This document shows, piece by piece, positions 53,533-62,183 of a stretch of 64,000 nt of DNA. Position 1 is the stretch's first letter. Each line of letters opens with the position of its first letter. The translations under genes and the position numbers were made by a program. The stretch comes from Lachnospiraceae bacterium (lineage in GTDB: Bacteria > Bacillota > Clostridia > Lachnospirales > Lachnospiraceae): contig JAFUZJ010000003.1 in assembly GCA_017476665.1 (NCBI GenBank), forward strand, positions 51,452 through 115,451. The letters are read 5' to 3'. The notes under the pieces are model-generated. The model made no database searches, was not told the origin of the DNA, and was given only the letters and a program-made list of their open reading frames with translations.

Positions 53533-53568
53533 AAAAAAAGACACCCGACCGCGCCGAGAGTCTTTTCG
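53533..53568 (-). terminator. Terminator after the sugar acetyltransferase gene
   Basis: AAAAGAC and GTCTTTT flank an imperfect inner stem, followed on the minus strand by a run of seven T. It lies 26 bp after the stop at 53594. Confidence 0.75.
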
Positions 53569-53593
53569 TCTTTCATTATTATTGCAACATATT

Positions 53594-54160
53594 TTATTCA
53601 ATATCATTATCAATATCTTTTATTTTCCTTGCCGGAACACCGCCGTACAGCGCGTTATCTGCCAAATCTTTTGTTACGACTGCTCCTGCAGCGACCACGA
53701 CATTGTTTCCAATCGTCACGCCCGGAAGAATAGTCACGTTCCCGCCAATCCAGACATCATTACCAATTTTCACAGGTTTCGCAATCCCCAGATGCTGTCT
53801 TCGTCCCATCGGAGTGAGTGGATGGTTCACGGTGGATATCAGCGCATTGGGACCGATCATCACATTGTCACCGATATAGACCTCACGGATATCCAGGATT
53901 GTCAGATTATAATTTCCCGTGAAGTTGTTTCCGATGTGAATTTTCCTGCCGTTATCACAATTAAAAGTCTTGGCGATCCAAACCTTATCTCCAACGCTCC
54001 CCAGCATATCCTTTAGTTTCGCATACTGAGCCTCATAATCCGTATCGTCTATTGCGTTATACTCCTTACACTGGATAATTGCATTTTCCTTCAAAGCCTC
54101 GACTTCTGGGTCATCATAGCAATATTCCAGACCTGCCTCCAGTTTTTCAATCTCTGTCAT
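53594..54160 (-). CDS. Sugar O-acetyltransferase (maltose/galactoside acetyltransferase-like)
   Basis: A 188-residue left-handed beta-helix acetyltransferase. The N-terminal cap (MTEIEKLEAGLEYCYDDPEV) is typical of the Maa/LacA group, and the hexapeptide turns run through NLTILDIREVYIGDNVMIGP, then KIGNDVWIGGNVTILPGVTI. The catalytic His is in STVNHPL. It transfers acetyl from acetyl-CoA to sugars. It overlaps the DUF2271-like gene by 14 bp, which suggests coupled translation. Confidence 0.9.
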   Translation of the reverse strand: MTEIEKLEAGLEYCYDDPEVEALKENAIIQCKEYNAIDDTDYEAQYAKLKDMLGSVGDKVWIAKTFNCDNGRKIHIGNNFTGNYNLTILDIREVYIGDNVMIGPNALISTVNHPLTPMGRRQHLGIAKPVKIGNDVWIGGNVTILPGVTIGNNVVVAAGAVVTKDLADNALYGGVPARKIKDIDNDIE

Positions 54161-54863
54161 AAGCCGTCATCCTCACATTCTGAATCATATTTACGTTTTC
54201 CGTGTTTTCCGGTTCACTTCTTCCAATCTGTATATCTAATTCGCCGGGCACTGTTCCAGGAAGAACAATCTCACCCATATATAAGACATTGCTGCTCCAG
54301 TACAAAGTTCCCTCCAACTTGATGAAGTACCTTCCGTCCGGCACCCGGTTTCCTACCTCGTCATTCAGATTCCACTCGAAACTCTGACTTCCCGCTTGCG
54401 GCGTTGCGCTGCTTATGGCATCAATCTCTTCGTCTGACAGAACTGCCGGATGAGCCGCCAAAACCCAGTGATTCAAAGCATCCTCACGGTTCTCGTATCC
54501 GCGCCGAGCAGCAGTAAAATCAGAAACATATATCGTCTTTATGAGCCGCCCGGATTCATCCTCCACCCAGACTGCGATCTGGTTGGATGCGTGTGTGGAC
54601 ATCCTTGTATAATCAAAAGATACCTCTACCTTTTTTATATCGGCATCCGCCTCGTCTTGTTGAGCGGCATCAACAGTTTCCGAAGCAGCCTCTTCCGCTT
54701 CATCTTCCGTTTTAGGCTCTTCCGATAGCTTTTCAACTTCCTGCATTACTTGTTGATTCATCGTGGCTTCCGAACTATCTGGCAGATTCGTTTCGGTGCT
54801 GCTGCATCCGGTAATAAGAATCAAAAGCAGAATGATTGGAAACAGCTTAAACTTTCGCCTCAT
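54147..54863 (-). CDS. Lipoprotein with DUF2271-like domain
   Basis: A 238-residue exported protein with lipobox LITGC (Cys20) and a charged linker rich in Glu/Asp/Ala (about 30-80). The C-terminal domain (MSTHASNQIAVWVEDESGRL; IKTIYVSDFTAARRG; NDEVGNRVPDGRYFIKLEG) matches DUF2271, a periplasmic/extracytoplasmic family often beside FMN-binding or flavin-transferase genes. Function is unknown. It follows the flavin reductase gene in the same direction. Confidence 0.8.
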   Translation of the reverse strand: MRRKFKLFPIILLLILITGCSSTETNLPDSSEATMNQQVMQEVEKLSEEPKTEDEAEEAASETVDAAQQDEADADIKKVEVSFDYTRMSTHASNQIAVWVEDESGRLIKTIYVSDFTAARRGYENREDALNHWVLAAHPAVLSDEEIDAISSATPQAGSQSFEWNLNDEVGNRVPDGRYFIKLEGTLYWSSNVLYMGEIVLPGTVPGELDIQIGRSEPENTENVNMIQNVRMTAYDRD

Positions 54864-54889
54864 CTAATCACCGCCTTAAATATGCTTAT

Positions 54890-54914
54890 GGGAAGCCCCG
54901 CTTTGGAGCTTCCC
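54890..54914. terminator. Hairpin between flavin reductase and DUF2271-like genes
   Basis: GGGAAGC and GCTTCCC with an inner G-C extension. No T-run on the minus strand, so it is a weak terminator or a processing/attenuation site in the operon. Confidence 0.45.
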
Positions 54915-54922
54915 TGTGATTT

Positions 54923-55414
54923 TTACATCAGATCCATCTTATCCCAAAGAATGTTTCCTTTTGCGTCAAGATATTCCTCATCCACATGAACCGCTTCAAC
55001 CTTTCCGATGAACAACTCATGCGTTCCCGGCTTTGTGCTTTCCACAACGCTGCATTCAATGCTTACCGGACATTCTGTCAAGATCGGAGCATCCACATAT
55101 TTTGCGTCTACCCATTTCAGGTCAAGTGCCGCAAACTTATCTACGTCTCTTCCGGACTTTGAACCGAGATAGTCGTATTCCTTCTTAAAGCTCTTCTTTG
55201 GCAGGTTGATGACAAAACATCCGCTGTCCTTAACCAGTTGATGGGAATATCTGGAAGGCACTATGCCTACCATGACCATAACAGGATCAAGACTTACGTT
55301 CGCTGTAAATCCAACTACCAGAGCGTTGTTCCTTCCATCCTTGCCCCTGCAGGAAACGATCGTCTGAGGAACCGGCTGCAGGCATAATACGGTATTCGAT
55401 GCTAATTTCTTCAT
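54923..55414 (-). CDS. Flavin reductase family protein
   Basis: A 163-residue split-barrel flavoprotein. ATG at 55414 has GGAG nine bases upstream; the ORF extends further only because of the overlapping frame of the dehydrogenase. The motifs VSCRGKDGRNNALVVGFTAN, VSLDPVMVMVGIVPSRYSHQ and GCFVINLPKKSFKKEYDYLG are typical of the flavin reductase-like domain. It likely passes electrons from NAD(P)H to FMN or an electron-transfer partner. The alcohol dehydrogenase gene ends 14 bp upstream. Confidence 0.88.
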   Translation of the reverse strand: MKKLASNTVLCLQPVPQTIVSCRGKDGRNNALVVGFTANVSLDPVMVMVGIVPSRYSHQLVKDSGCFVINLPKKSFKKEYDYLGSKSGRDVDKFAALDLKWVDAKYVDAPILTECPVSIECSVVESTKPGTHELFIGKVEAVHVDEEYLDAKGNILWDKMDLM

Positions 55415-55427
55415 ATTCTCACGCTCC

Positions 55428-56591
55428 TTATTTCCATGCGGCTTCAAAGATTGCCAAATAATCGTCATCTGACAGAGGAAGCGGATCTGCCGTAATGTCA
55501 CCGCCAAGCACCTCATGTACCTTAGCAGGATATTTTTTCAGTTCTTCCTTTGTGATTCCTTCCTCGCTCATCTTAAGGTCAGCGCATCCAACATCAGCAA
55601 TCAGCTTGTCAAGAGCCGCGATGAAGTCCTTGCCACTTGCCGGATTCTCCACGCCCATTGCCCTTGCCATTTTCTTCATCGGTTCTTCGGCTGCCTTCCT
55701 CTCAGCAAAGAAATCATAATAAGCGTGTGCGATCTCAATGAGTCCAGCTCCATGTACCAGATCATCATGAAAACTTCCCATGACATGCTCCATCGTATGA
55801 GCAGAGGTACACATCATATAGTAACCGGCAAAAGTATTCGCATAAGCCATCATCTCACGCGCTTCTTTGTCGTTGCCATCCTTTACCGCACGCGGCAGAT
55901 ACTTCGCCACAAGCTCAATGGTCTTAAGCGCAAACATTTCTCCCATAGGGTGAACATTCTTATTGACCACCGTCTCGGATGCGTGGAAGAAAGCATCCAT
56001 CCCTTGATATGCTGTGAATTTCGGCGGCACGCTCATCATCAGATCGCTGTCTACGATGGAGAGTGTTGGGAACATTGAAGGAAAGAAAATACCTGTCTTT
56101 TCCTGCGTCTTGTCATTCGTGATGACGGATGCGATATCCACCTCGCTTGCCGTTCCAGCGGATGTTGTGATGCAGATGATCGGAATAGCTGGGTTCGGAG
56201 CATTTTTCTTCCCGCCGTTTGCGGAAAGCGAGTAATCCCAGATATCTCCCTCATTGGCTGCCATAAGAGCAATACACTTAGAGCAGTCCATCACGGAGCC
56301 TCCGCCAAGGGCGATGACGAAATCACAGCCATTGTCCTTCACTGCCTTTGCTCCATCCATAACATTGATGTCTGTAGGATTCGGACGGATTTCCGCAAAA
56401 ACAGCGTATTCCACGCCTGCCTGTTCCAGTTCCTTCTGAACACGGTCAAGATAACCATACTTCCTTACCGAAGTTCCGTTTGTAGTAACGATCAGCGCCT
56501 TCTTTCCCGGAAGTGCCTCGCTGTGAAGCTCATTTAACTTGCCCGGTCCGAATAATACCTTTACGGGATTGTAGAAATTGAAATTGTACAT
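55428..56591 (-). CDS. Iron-containing alcohol dehydrogenase
   Basis: A 387-residue enzyme. ATG at 56591 has GGAGG seven bases upstream; MEVKQ upstream is the ribosome binding site region. The NAD-binding Gly-rich motif is FVIALGGGSVMDCSKCIALM near residue 95. Metal ligands are in YQGMDAFFHASETVVN (Asp, His) and HTMEHVMGSFHDDLVHGAGL (His, His), so a divalent metal, usually Fe2+, is bound. It reduces aldehydes or ketones to alcohols with NAD(P)H. It is the first gene of the operon read away from the AraC gene, which may control it. Confidence 0.93.
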   Translation of the reverse strand: MYNFNFYNPVKVLFGPGKLNELHSEALPGKKALIVTTNGTSVRKYGYLDRVQKELEQAGVEYAVFAEIRPNPTDINVMDGAKAVKDNGCDFVIALGGGSVMDCSKCIALMAANEGDIWDYSLSANGGKKNAPNPAIPIICITTSAGTASEVDIASVITNDKTQEKTGIFFPSMFPTLSIVDSDLMMSVPPKFTAYQGMDAFFHASETVVNKNVHPMGEMFALKTIELVAKYLPRAVKDGNDKEAREMMAYANTFAGYYMMCTSAHTMEHVMGSFHDDLVHGAGLIEIAHAYYDFFAERKAAEEPMKKMARAMGVENPASGKDFIAALDKLIADVGCADLKMSEEGITKEELKKYPAKVHEVLGGDITADPLPLSDDDYLAIFEAAWK

Positions 56592-56765
56592 TTGCTTTAC
56601 CTCCATTTGCTTTGTGTATGTCTTGAAGCACCCTGCTTCGTCCGTTCTGATGCAATTATACTACCGATATTCAGTCAATGCAGCGCTAAATGTTAATATT
56701 TTTAGTGGTAATTTCTAATATGATGTGATATAATGATTTTGTTAAACCGCAGGAGGGACTTATCT
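56592..56765. promoter_or_regulatory. Divergent promoter region, alcohol dehydrogenase and AraC
   Basis: This 174-bp gap separates the divergent start codons. A TATAAT (56729-56734) stands 32 bp before the AraC start, and an ATTATA (56655-56660, TATAAT on the minus strand) before the dehydrogenase. AraC regulators often bind such gaps. Confidence 0.6.
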
Positions 56766-57713
56766 ATGAATCGCTCGAAAATGCTGAATCTGGCAATCAA
56801 TAAGCTCGGAAAGGAATTCAGTTCTCTTGACTTGACCTTCCATCAGATGAAAGAAGGAAGACGGGGAGATGTCACATCATTCTGGCCAGGCGGAGAAGAT
56901 GAAGATATCCTGGTCTGTGTGTTTAAGGGAACTTCAATCAATGAACCCTTCCACCGCCAGGATTTTTTCTTCATTAACTACGCCTACAAGCAGGACTATC
57001 AGGCACTCTCCTATAAATATGACAACCTGATCACCATCCGGGAAGATGAATGTTATATCGGCCAGCCATACAGCGGCTATGCCCTTCGTGGAAATAGCGA
57101 GACAGACCTCATCATCATTGGTGTATTGATACGGAAAGATACTTTTTTCAGAGAGTATCTGCCAACCATTTACACGGATTCAGACCTATTCCATTTCTTC
57201 ATAGAGCCACAGTCCAACAAGTTTTCGGATGAGTTTATCCATCTCGCACCCGGTAAGGATCATGCTATACGATCCATTCTCGAAATGATGGTCATGGAAT
57301 ACGCTGACCGCAGGGAAGATACTCAGAGACTTCTTAAATCCATGCTCCAGACCCTGTTCTTACAAATAGCAAGGCGATACCGGATTGAAAACGCCAAAAA
57401 CGCTCCGATCACTCTTTCCGAACAGATTATTCAGTACATGGCGGATCACTCAGATGTCGTAACACTAAAAGACATCGCCGCACATTTTTCTTATCATCCA
57501 AACTATATCTCAGCTCTGCTGCATAAAGAGACCGGAAGAAAGTTTACAGAAATCCTTTTGGAAAAAAGAATGGAGAGAGCTGTGCTTCTTCTGAAAAACA
57601 CAACCCTTTCCATTGAAGAGATTACTATCATGCTCGGTTATAGCAACACCAGCAATTTTTACAAAGCTTTTAAGGAATACTTCGGTGTTACACCACGGGA
57701 ATATTCACTATGA
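56766..57713 (+). CDS. AraC family transcriptional regulator
   Basis: A 315-residue regulator. ATG at 56766 has GGAGG six bases upstream. An N-terminal cupin-like sensing domain occupies about 200 residues. The C-terminal domain has the two helix-turn-helix motifs: LKDIAAHFSYHPNYISALLH and SIEEITIMLGYSNTSNFYKA, with the family-typical ending FKEYFGVTPREYSL. It is divergent from the alcohol dehydrogenase operon, so local control is likely. The stop is 12 bp from the end of the recombinase gene at 57725. Confidence 0.92.
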   Translation: MNRSKMLNLAINKLGKEFSSLDLTFHQMKEGRRGDVTSFWPGGEDEDILVCVFKGTSINEPFHRQDFFFINYAYKQDYQALSYKYDNLITIREDECYIGQPYSGYALRGNSETDLIIIGVLIRKDTFFREYLPTIYTDSDLFHFFIEPQSNKFSDEFIHLAPGKDHAIRSILEMMVMEYADRREDTQRLLKSMLQTLFLQIARRYRIENAKNAPITLSEQIIQYMADHSDVVTLKDIAAHFSYHPNYISALLHKETGRKFTEILLEKRMERAVLLLKNTTLSIEEITIMLGYSNTSNFYKAFKEYFGVTPREYSL

Positions 57714-57724
57714 AATCGAGGTTG

Positions 57725-59305
57725 TTATGCCTGTATCTCCGTGCCGTCCCGGAAGGTGACCGTAATCTCCTTGTCCCTGCCGACCGTGACGAACTCGACC
57801 ATGCTGCCCCAAAGGCTGCCGTCAAACTCGCTGATGGTGCCGTCCTGGGCTTTCAGAACCTTGATGAAGTCCGCCAGTCGTTCGCCCTGCGCTTCCTTGG
57901 CGGAGATAGCGGCTACCACTTCATCGTACCGAACCTTCGCCGTATCGTACCGCTGGACAAGCCCATCGTAACGTTTCTGGTACTCGTCCTGGTCCTGCGC
58001 GACACGAGCATTCTCCGCCACAATGTTCTGCGTCATTTCCACAAGCACCGCCATCTCTTCCTCCAGCTTGCCCTTTTCTTCCTGCAGGGCATCGGTGACG
58101 CAGAGCGTTTTGCGAATAATCTCCGCATTGGCGATGATCTCTTTCTTCTCGGTCACGAGTTGGTTGTACGCCGAAATGAACGCCGCCTTAACCTCGTCCT
58201 CCGTCACATGGGGAGTCTGGCACTTCTCGCCGTTGTACTTGCGGTTGCAGCGGTAGATGACCTTGCGGTAGCGGTCTGTGGAGTGCCAGACCTTCGAGCC
58301 GTACCAGCCGCCGCAGTCGGCGCACTTTATCTTGTTGGAGAAGATGCTCACGCCACTGTAGCGTGAACCTCCCTTCGTGCGCTTGGCAAGCTCCGCCTGC
58401 ACCATGTCGAACACCGCAGGGCTGATGATTGCCTCATGGTTGCCTTCCACATAGTATTGCGGGACCTCGCCCTCGTTCTTCTTCATCTTCTTCTGAAGGA
58501 AGTCCACTGTGAACTCCTTCTGCAAAAGAGCATCGCCCTTGTACTTCTCGTTTGAAAGCATCCGGCGCACCGTCTGTTGATTCCACACGTCCTTGCCTGC
58601 AGGCGTTTTGATGCCCCGGCTCGTCAGTTCTGCGGCGATGGAATGCGGCGTCATGCCCTCAAGGAACAGATGGAAAATCAGCCGCACGGTTTCTGCCTGT
58701 TCACGATTGACCACAATCTTGCCGGTTTCTTTATCCTTGTCCAGTCCGAGGAAGCGACTGTAGGCAAAGCTGACCTTGCCGTCCGCCATACGCTTGCGCT
58801 GCCCCCAGGTGACATTCTCGGAAATGGAGCGGCTCTCTTCCTGTGCAAGACTCGACATAATCGTTATGAGCAGCTCGCCCTTGGAATCCAGCGTCCATAT
58901 GTTTTCTTTTTCAAAATAAATCTCAATGCCCTCATCCTTCAGCTTTCGTACCGTAGTAAGGCTGTCCACGGTGTTCCTTGCGAAATGGCTCACGCTCTTG
59001 GTGACGATAAGGTCGATCTTCCCGGCAAGGGCATCTGCGATCATCGCCTTGAATCCCTCGCGCTTTTTGGTATTCGTTGCCGAGATTCCTTCATCCGTGT
59101 ATATGGCAACGAACTCCCAATCGTCCCGACTCTTGATGTAATTAGTGTAGTAATCTACCTGTGCCTCGTAGCTCGTGGTCTGGTCTTCATGATCGGTCGA
59201 GACGCGGGCATACCCGGCAACACGGCGTTTCTTCGTGCTGTTGATCGGCGTGGCCGTGAACCGGCTGATGGTAGCCGGAATCGCCGTTACTTTTCTTTGC
59301 GCCAT
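57725..59305 (-). CDS. Large serine recombinase (recombinase 1), variant active site
   Basis: A 526-residue recombinase. The catalytic domain has VAGYARVSTDHEDQ with the nucleophile Ser in ARVSTD and YTDEGISATNTKKREGFKAM. A conserved arginine of the 'SRFARN' motif is replaced by His107 (VTKSVSHFARNTVDSL); the second Arg (FARN) is kept. A recombinase domain and a zinc ribbon (KCADCGGWYGSKV; RCNRKYNGEKC) follow, plus a coiled-coil C-terminus. It starts inside the end of recombinase 2. The His change could weaken or alter catalysis; the two genes may work as a pair. Confidence 0.9.
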   Translation of the reverse strand: MAQRKVTAIPATISRFTATPINSTKKRRVAGYARVSTDHEDQTTSYEAQVDYYTNYIKSRDDWEFVAIYTDEGISATNTKKREGFKAMIADALAGKIDLIVTKSVSHFARNTVDSLTTVRKLKDEGIEIYFEKENIWTLDSKGELLITIMSSLAQEESRSISENVTWGQRKRMADGKVSFAYSRFLGLDKDKETGKIVVNREQAETVRLIFHLFLEGMTPHSIAAELTSRGIKTPAGKDVWNQQTVRRMLSNEKYKGDALLQKEFTVDFLQKKMKKNEGEVPQYYVEGNHEAIISPAVFDMVQAELAKRTKGGSRYSGVSIFSNKIKCADCGGWYGSKVWHSTDRYRKVIYRCNRKYNGEKCQTPHVTEDEVKAAFISAYNQLVTEKKEIIANAEIIRKTLCVTDALQEEKGKLEEEMAVLVEMTQNIVAENARVAQDQDEYQKRYDGLVQRYDTAKVRYDEVVAAISAKEAQGERLADFIKVLKAQDGTISEFDGSLWGSMVEFVTVGRDKEITVTFRDGTEIQA

Positions 59306-61062
59306 GCTTTCCCACGCTCCTTCCGCAATTGTTTCATGTGTTCGCTCATCTGCTGCCGCACCTCCGGCGTGTACCTGCCCTTGATGGATTCCTTGAACTT
59401 GGCTCTCTGCTCATCCGTCCAAGGTCTGCCGACCCGTTTCGGCTGCTCCCATGTGCGGCTGACCGTTCTACCGTCCTTGAAATGGAAAACCATCTCCGTT
59501 GCGGAAACCACATCGATATGGTCTATCTGTCTGTCAAACTCGCCATCGTCAAACTCGGCAATGCCGAGCGTCTCCGCTATAAAGGGCTTCAGTACATCCT
59601 CACGCAATCCGACCGTTCCGCATCCATCCCGTTCAGCGCATCGCCAGTAGTAGGCTTTACCGCTATCCGATGTGGCTGACGGCTGTGTGGCTCTGCGGAA
59701 ATTGCACCCACACCCCTCGCACTTGATCTTGCCCGTCATGACGGAGGAGCCTTTGCAGTTCGGTTTCTTCCTACGCTTCTCGGAGGTTTTCGCTCTGTAC
59801 TCCGCAGTCCAACAATCCTTGTGTCCCGTGTTCGGGCAGTCCTTTGTGATGACCTCTCCGTTCTTCAGATGGAACTCCAGTACATACCGCTCCGGCACAT
59901 TAATGAAGTCCACTTTTTTGCTAAATGTATCCTCATCGAACTCATCCAGTCCAAGAACCTCGGCACACGCCTTTTTCAAATTCTCATGGTTGATGCTGCC
60001 GCCAACGGAACACCGACCGCCTTTTTTCTTTCTCGACCCACAGACCCAAAACTCCATGAAGCCCCGGTCGGTACGCTTGTTGTGCATATAGCTTTGACCG
60101 CAATGCGGGCATTTCAGCATCCCCGAAAAACAGGTAAGGTTCAGGCTCTTGTTTGCCCTTGGTCCCAGTTCCTTGCGCCGTGCGATCTCTGACTGAACAT
60201 AGTCGAAGGTCGCTTTGTCGATGATGGCGGGATGCGTGTCCTCCACATAATATTGCGGGAGTTGTCCCTTGTTCTTTTTTCGCTGCTTTGAAATGGGATC
60301 GGATATGAATTCCTTCTGCAGAAGAAGGTTTCCCGTGTAGGTTACGTTCGTGAGAACCACTTTGATGTTGGAATCCACCCAGCGACATCCCTCTCTTGTA
60401 GTGATGCCCTCGGCAGCGAATTCCCGCTCCGTTTCCAGTCTCGACTTTCCGTCCAGGAAGTTCTGGAAGATGCGTCTCACAATTTCCGCTTCCTCCGGCA
60501 CGATGACCAGTTCATCACCTTCCCAACGGTAACCATACACTCGGAAGTGTCCGTTCGGTATCCCTTTCTCGAACCGTTTTCTGATGCCCCATTTGCAGTT
60601 CTCCGAAAGGCTGCGGCTCTCTTCCTGTGCGAAAGATGCAAGGATAGTCAACATCAACTCGCCGTCACCGCTCATGGAATTGATGTGTTCTTTCTCGAAC
60701 CGCACTTCCACGCCGATGTCCTTCAAGTGACGCACCGTCTCCAGCAAGTCCACCGTGTTCCTGGCGAACCGCTGGATTGATTTCGTAAGGATGATGTCGA
60801 TCTCGCCGTTGTCGGCGGCTTCGATCATACGCTTGAACTCATCGCGCTTGGCAATCCCGGTGCCGCTTATTCCATCGTCCGCGAACACACCTGCGTACTG
60901 CCAGTCAGGATTCTTCTGTATCAAGGAACTGTAGTAGCTGATCTGTGCGGAGAGGGAATGGTTCATGCGTTCCGATTCCATCGAGATACGGGCATAGGCA
61001 GCGACTTTCTTCTTCGTTTTTATGGTCGGCACTGCCTGTTCGACCCTTGTGATTTTTGCCAT
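59287..61062 (-). CDS. Large serine recombinase (recombinase 2)
   Basis: A 591-residue recombinase from ATG 61062 (AAGGAG upstream). The catalytic serine is in AYARISMESERMNHSLSA and the arginine pair in TKSIQRFARNTVDLLETV is intact. After the recombinase domain there are two zinc ribbons (KCPHCGQSYMHNK; KCEGCGCNFRRAT) and a basic, helical C-terminus (EHMKQLRKERGKAWR). Such enzymes cut and rejoin att sites during excision or integration. It overlaps recombinase 1 by 19 bp and lies downstream of the SHOCT-type gene by 34 bp. Confidence 0.92.
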   Translation of the reverse strand: MAKITRVEQAVPTIKTKKKVAAYARISMESERMNHSLSAQISYYSSLIQKNPDWQYAGVFADDGISGTGIAKRDEFKRMIEAADNGEIDIILTKSIQRFARNTVDLLETVRHLKDIGVEVRFEKEHINSMSGDGELMLTILASFAQEESRSLSENCKWGIRKRFEKGIPNGHFRVYGYRWEGDELVIVPEEAEIVRRIFQNFLDGKSRLETEREFAAEGITTREGCRWVDSNIKVVLTNVTYTGNLLLQKEFISDPISKQRKKNKGQLPQYYVEDTHPAIIDKATFDYVQSEIARRKELGPRANKSLNLTCFSGMLKCPHCGQSYMHNKRTDRGFMEFWVCGSRKKKGGRCSVGGSINHENLKKACAEVLGLDEFDEDTFSKKVDFINVPERYVLEFHLKNGEVITKDCPNTGHKDCWTAEYRAKTSEKRRKKPNCKGSSVMTGKIKCEGCGCNFRRATQPSATSDSGKAYYWRCAERDGCGTVGLREDVLKPFIAETLGIAEFDDGEFDRQIDHIDVVSATEMVFHFKDGRTVSRTWEQPKRVGRPWTDEQRAKFKESIKGRYTPEVRQQMSEHMKQLRKERGKAWRKEK

Positions 61063-61096
61063 GAAATCACTCCTTTCCGACACTATACATCACTCT

Positions 61097-61282
61097 TTAC
61101 GCCCCGGAAGTCAACGATATATCCGAGAATAATGTGCCGAAAACAGGCTTATATTTCTCAAGGAAAATTGTATCAATCTGACGATACTCCTCCTCGGAAA
61201 TAATGCCCTCTTCGAGCATCTTTCTGGCGAGGTGCATGGTGGTCTGATAGAGTTTTTCGCTGCGGAATTCTTCTTTACTCAT
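61097..61282 (-). CDS. SHOCT-domain small protein of the recombinase cassette
   Basis: A 61-residue protein beginning MSKEEFRSEKLYQTTMHLAR and with the helical MLEEGIISEEEYRQIDTIFL, the SHOCT-type pattern. ATG 61282 overlaps the stop of the zinc-ribbon gene. Small SHOCT-like proteins often accompany recombinase pairs in Clostridial elements; function is unknown, perhaps as an accessory factor for recombination. An upstream ATG at 61324 in the same frame is less likely. Confidence 0.75.
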   Translation of the reverse strand: MSKEEFRSEKLYQTTMHLARKMLEEGIISEEEYRQIDTIFLEKYKPVFGTLFSDISLTSGA

Positions 61283-61700
61283 CGCCGTCACCACCTTTGA
61301 AGCGGTCGGCGATGTAGCATTCATGGCTGCAATACTTCCTGCGCCTGTCCCCGTAAATGTGGAACTCCTTACCGCAGTGCGGACATCTGAAATCGTAGAC
61401 CGCCTTACGCTTCACCTGGTCAAGATGGCTGTTCCACCACTCGTTACGACACTTGTCACAGCAGAAGCGTTTTTTCTTCCGCTTGACGATCTGCTGAATC
61501 TCCCGACCGCAATTCTCGCAGGCTGTTGTCTCCCCGGTGAGAATAATGGAAGGCTCGGCCGTCATGTCCCCATTGATATCGTTCCTGCGGCAGAAAGACT
61601 TTACTGTGTTCACCGAAATGCCAATCGTCTGGGCAATCTTGCCATAGCCGTTTCCAGCCGCACGGAGTTTGATGATTTGCGCTTTCTGATTATCGGTCAT
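61275..61700 (-). CDS. HTH and zinc-ribbon protein of the recombinase cassette
   Basis: A 141-residue protein. The N-terminal helix-turn-helix (IIKLRAAGNGYGKIAQTIGI then SVNTVKSFCRR) is Hin/sigma-like, and the remainder holds three Cys pairs (ACENCGREIQQ; FCCDKCRNEWW; FRCPHCGKEFH; KYCSHECY) that make zinc ribbons. It likely binds DNA at the cassette's control region. Proteins of this type are commonly annotated as RNA polymerase or transcription-factor-like. It is the first gene of the cassette. Confidence 0.8.
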   Translation of the reverse strand: MTDNQKAQIIKLRAAGNGYGKIAQTIGISVNTVKSFCRRNDINGDMTAEPSIILTGETTACENCGREIQQIVKRKKKRFCCDKCRNEWWNSHLDQVKRKAVYDFRCPHCGKEFHIYGDRRRKYCSHECYIADRFKGGDGDE

Positions 61701-61785
61701 ATTCTCTCGGCTCCTTCTTAAGGGTAGGTCTTATGGTATCTCCCTCACTCACTACCGAGAAATTCAACCCACACCGTTACGGCAT

Positions 61786-61828
61786 AAAAAAGCGGCCTGC
61801 AAGTTCTCCGAAGAGAAACCCACAGGCC
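61786..61828 (-). terminator. Terminator-like hairpin (left of two homologous copies)
   Basis: GGCCTG and CAGGCC enclose GTTCTCCGAAGAGAAAC; six T follow on the minus strand. It matches the hairpin at 62094-62133 in loop and arms. Confidence 0.78.
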
Positions 61829-61858
61829 ATACATGTTCCGGAAAACCCTTTATTTTCA

Positions 61859-61997
61859 ATGGTCGGAACACAAGGAACACGAAAAATCCTATTACAACAT
61901 AATTTTCGTGAACGAAAATAGAGTATATAAAAAATGTGTATTATATACGGAGAGATAGGAATTTGCTGTTCCTATGTGTCCTCGTGTTCCGATTGGT
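61859..61997. promoter_or_regulatory. Nested inverted repeats upstream of the recombinase cassette
   Basis: An outer imperfect pair (AATGGTCGGAACACAAGG at 61859-61876 against CCTCGTGTTCCGATTGGT at 61980-61997) encloses two perfect palindromes: ATTTTCGT-GA-ACGAAAAT (61902-61919) and GTATATAA-AAAATGTGTA-TTATATAC (61923-61948). The region is AT-rich and lies 159 bp or more before the start of the zinc-ribbon gene. It may hold cassette promoters, operators or a recombination site. Confidence 0.6.
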
Positions 61998-62093
61998 GTC
62001 CGATCTCCTTAATCCAGACTGATATTCCTTGCTGCCCTCTATCGGGTAGCCTTGGGGAGCGATGGAATCTGACGGTTTTGAAAAAAAGAAAAT

Positions 62094-62133
62094 AAAAAAA
62101 GCCTGCAGGCTCTTCGAAGAGTTACCTGCAGGC
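62094..62133 (-). terminator. Terminator of the SDR operon (right of two homologous copies)
   Basis: GCCTGCAGG and CCTGCAGGC around CTCTTCGAAGAG, followed by seven T on the minus strand, 51 bp after the SDR stop. The two copies share the CTC(T)TCGAAGAG loop and the following CATGTGTTC-like tail. Confidence 0.88.
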
Positions 62134-62183
62134 ATGTGTTCGCCTAAATATCTGCTATAATGTGATGAATATATCGTACTGTA

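Larger units (their letters stand above)
57725..61700 (-). mobile_element. Serine recombinase integration cassette
   Basis: Four same-strand genes: a zinc-ribbon HTH protein, a SHOCT-type small protein, and two large serine recombinases, all overlapping or closely spaced. This set is a recurring integration and control block of Clostridial conjugative or mobilizable elements. No relaxase, replication or conjugation genes are in the window. The ends were not determined; the AraC stop lies 12 bp from the left side, and palindromic DNA lies on the right. Confidence 0.75.
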
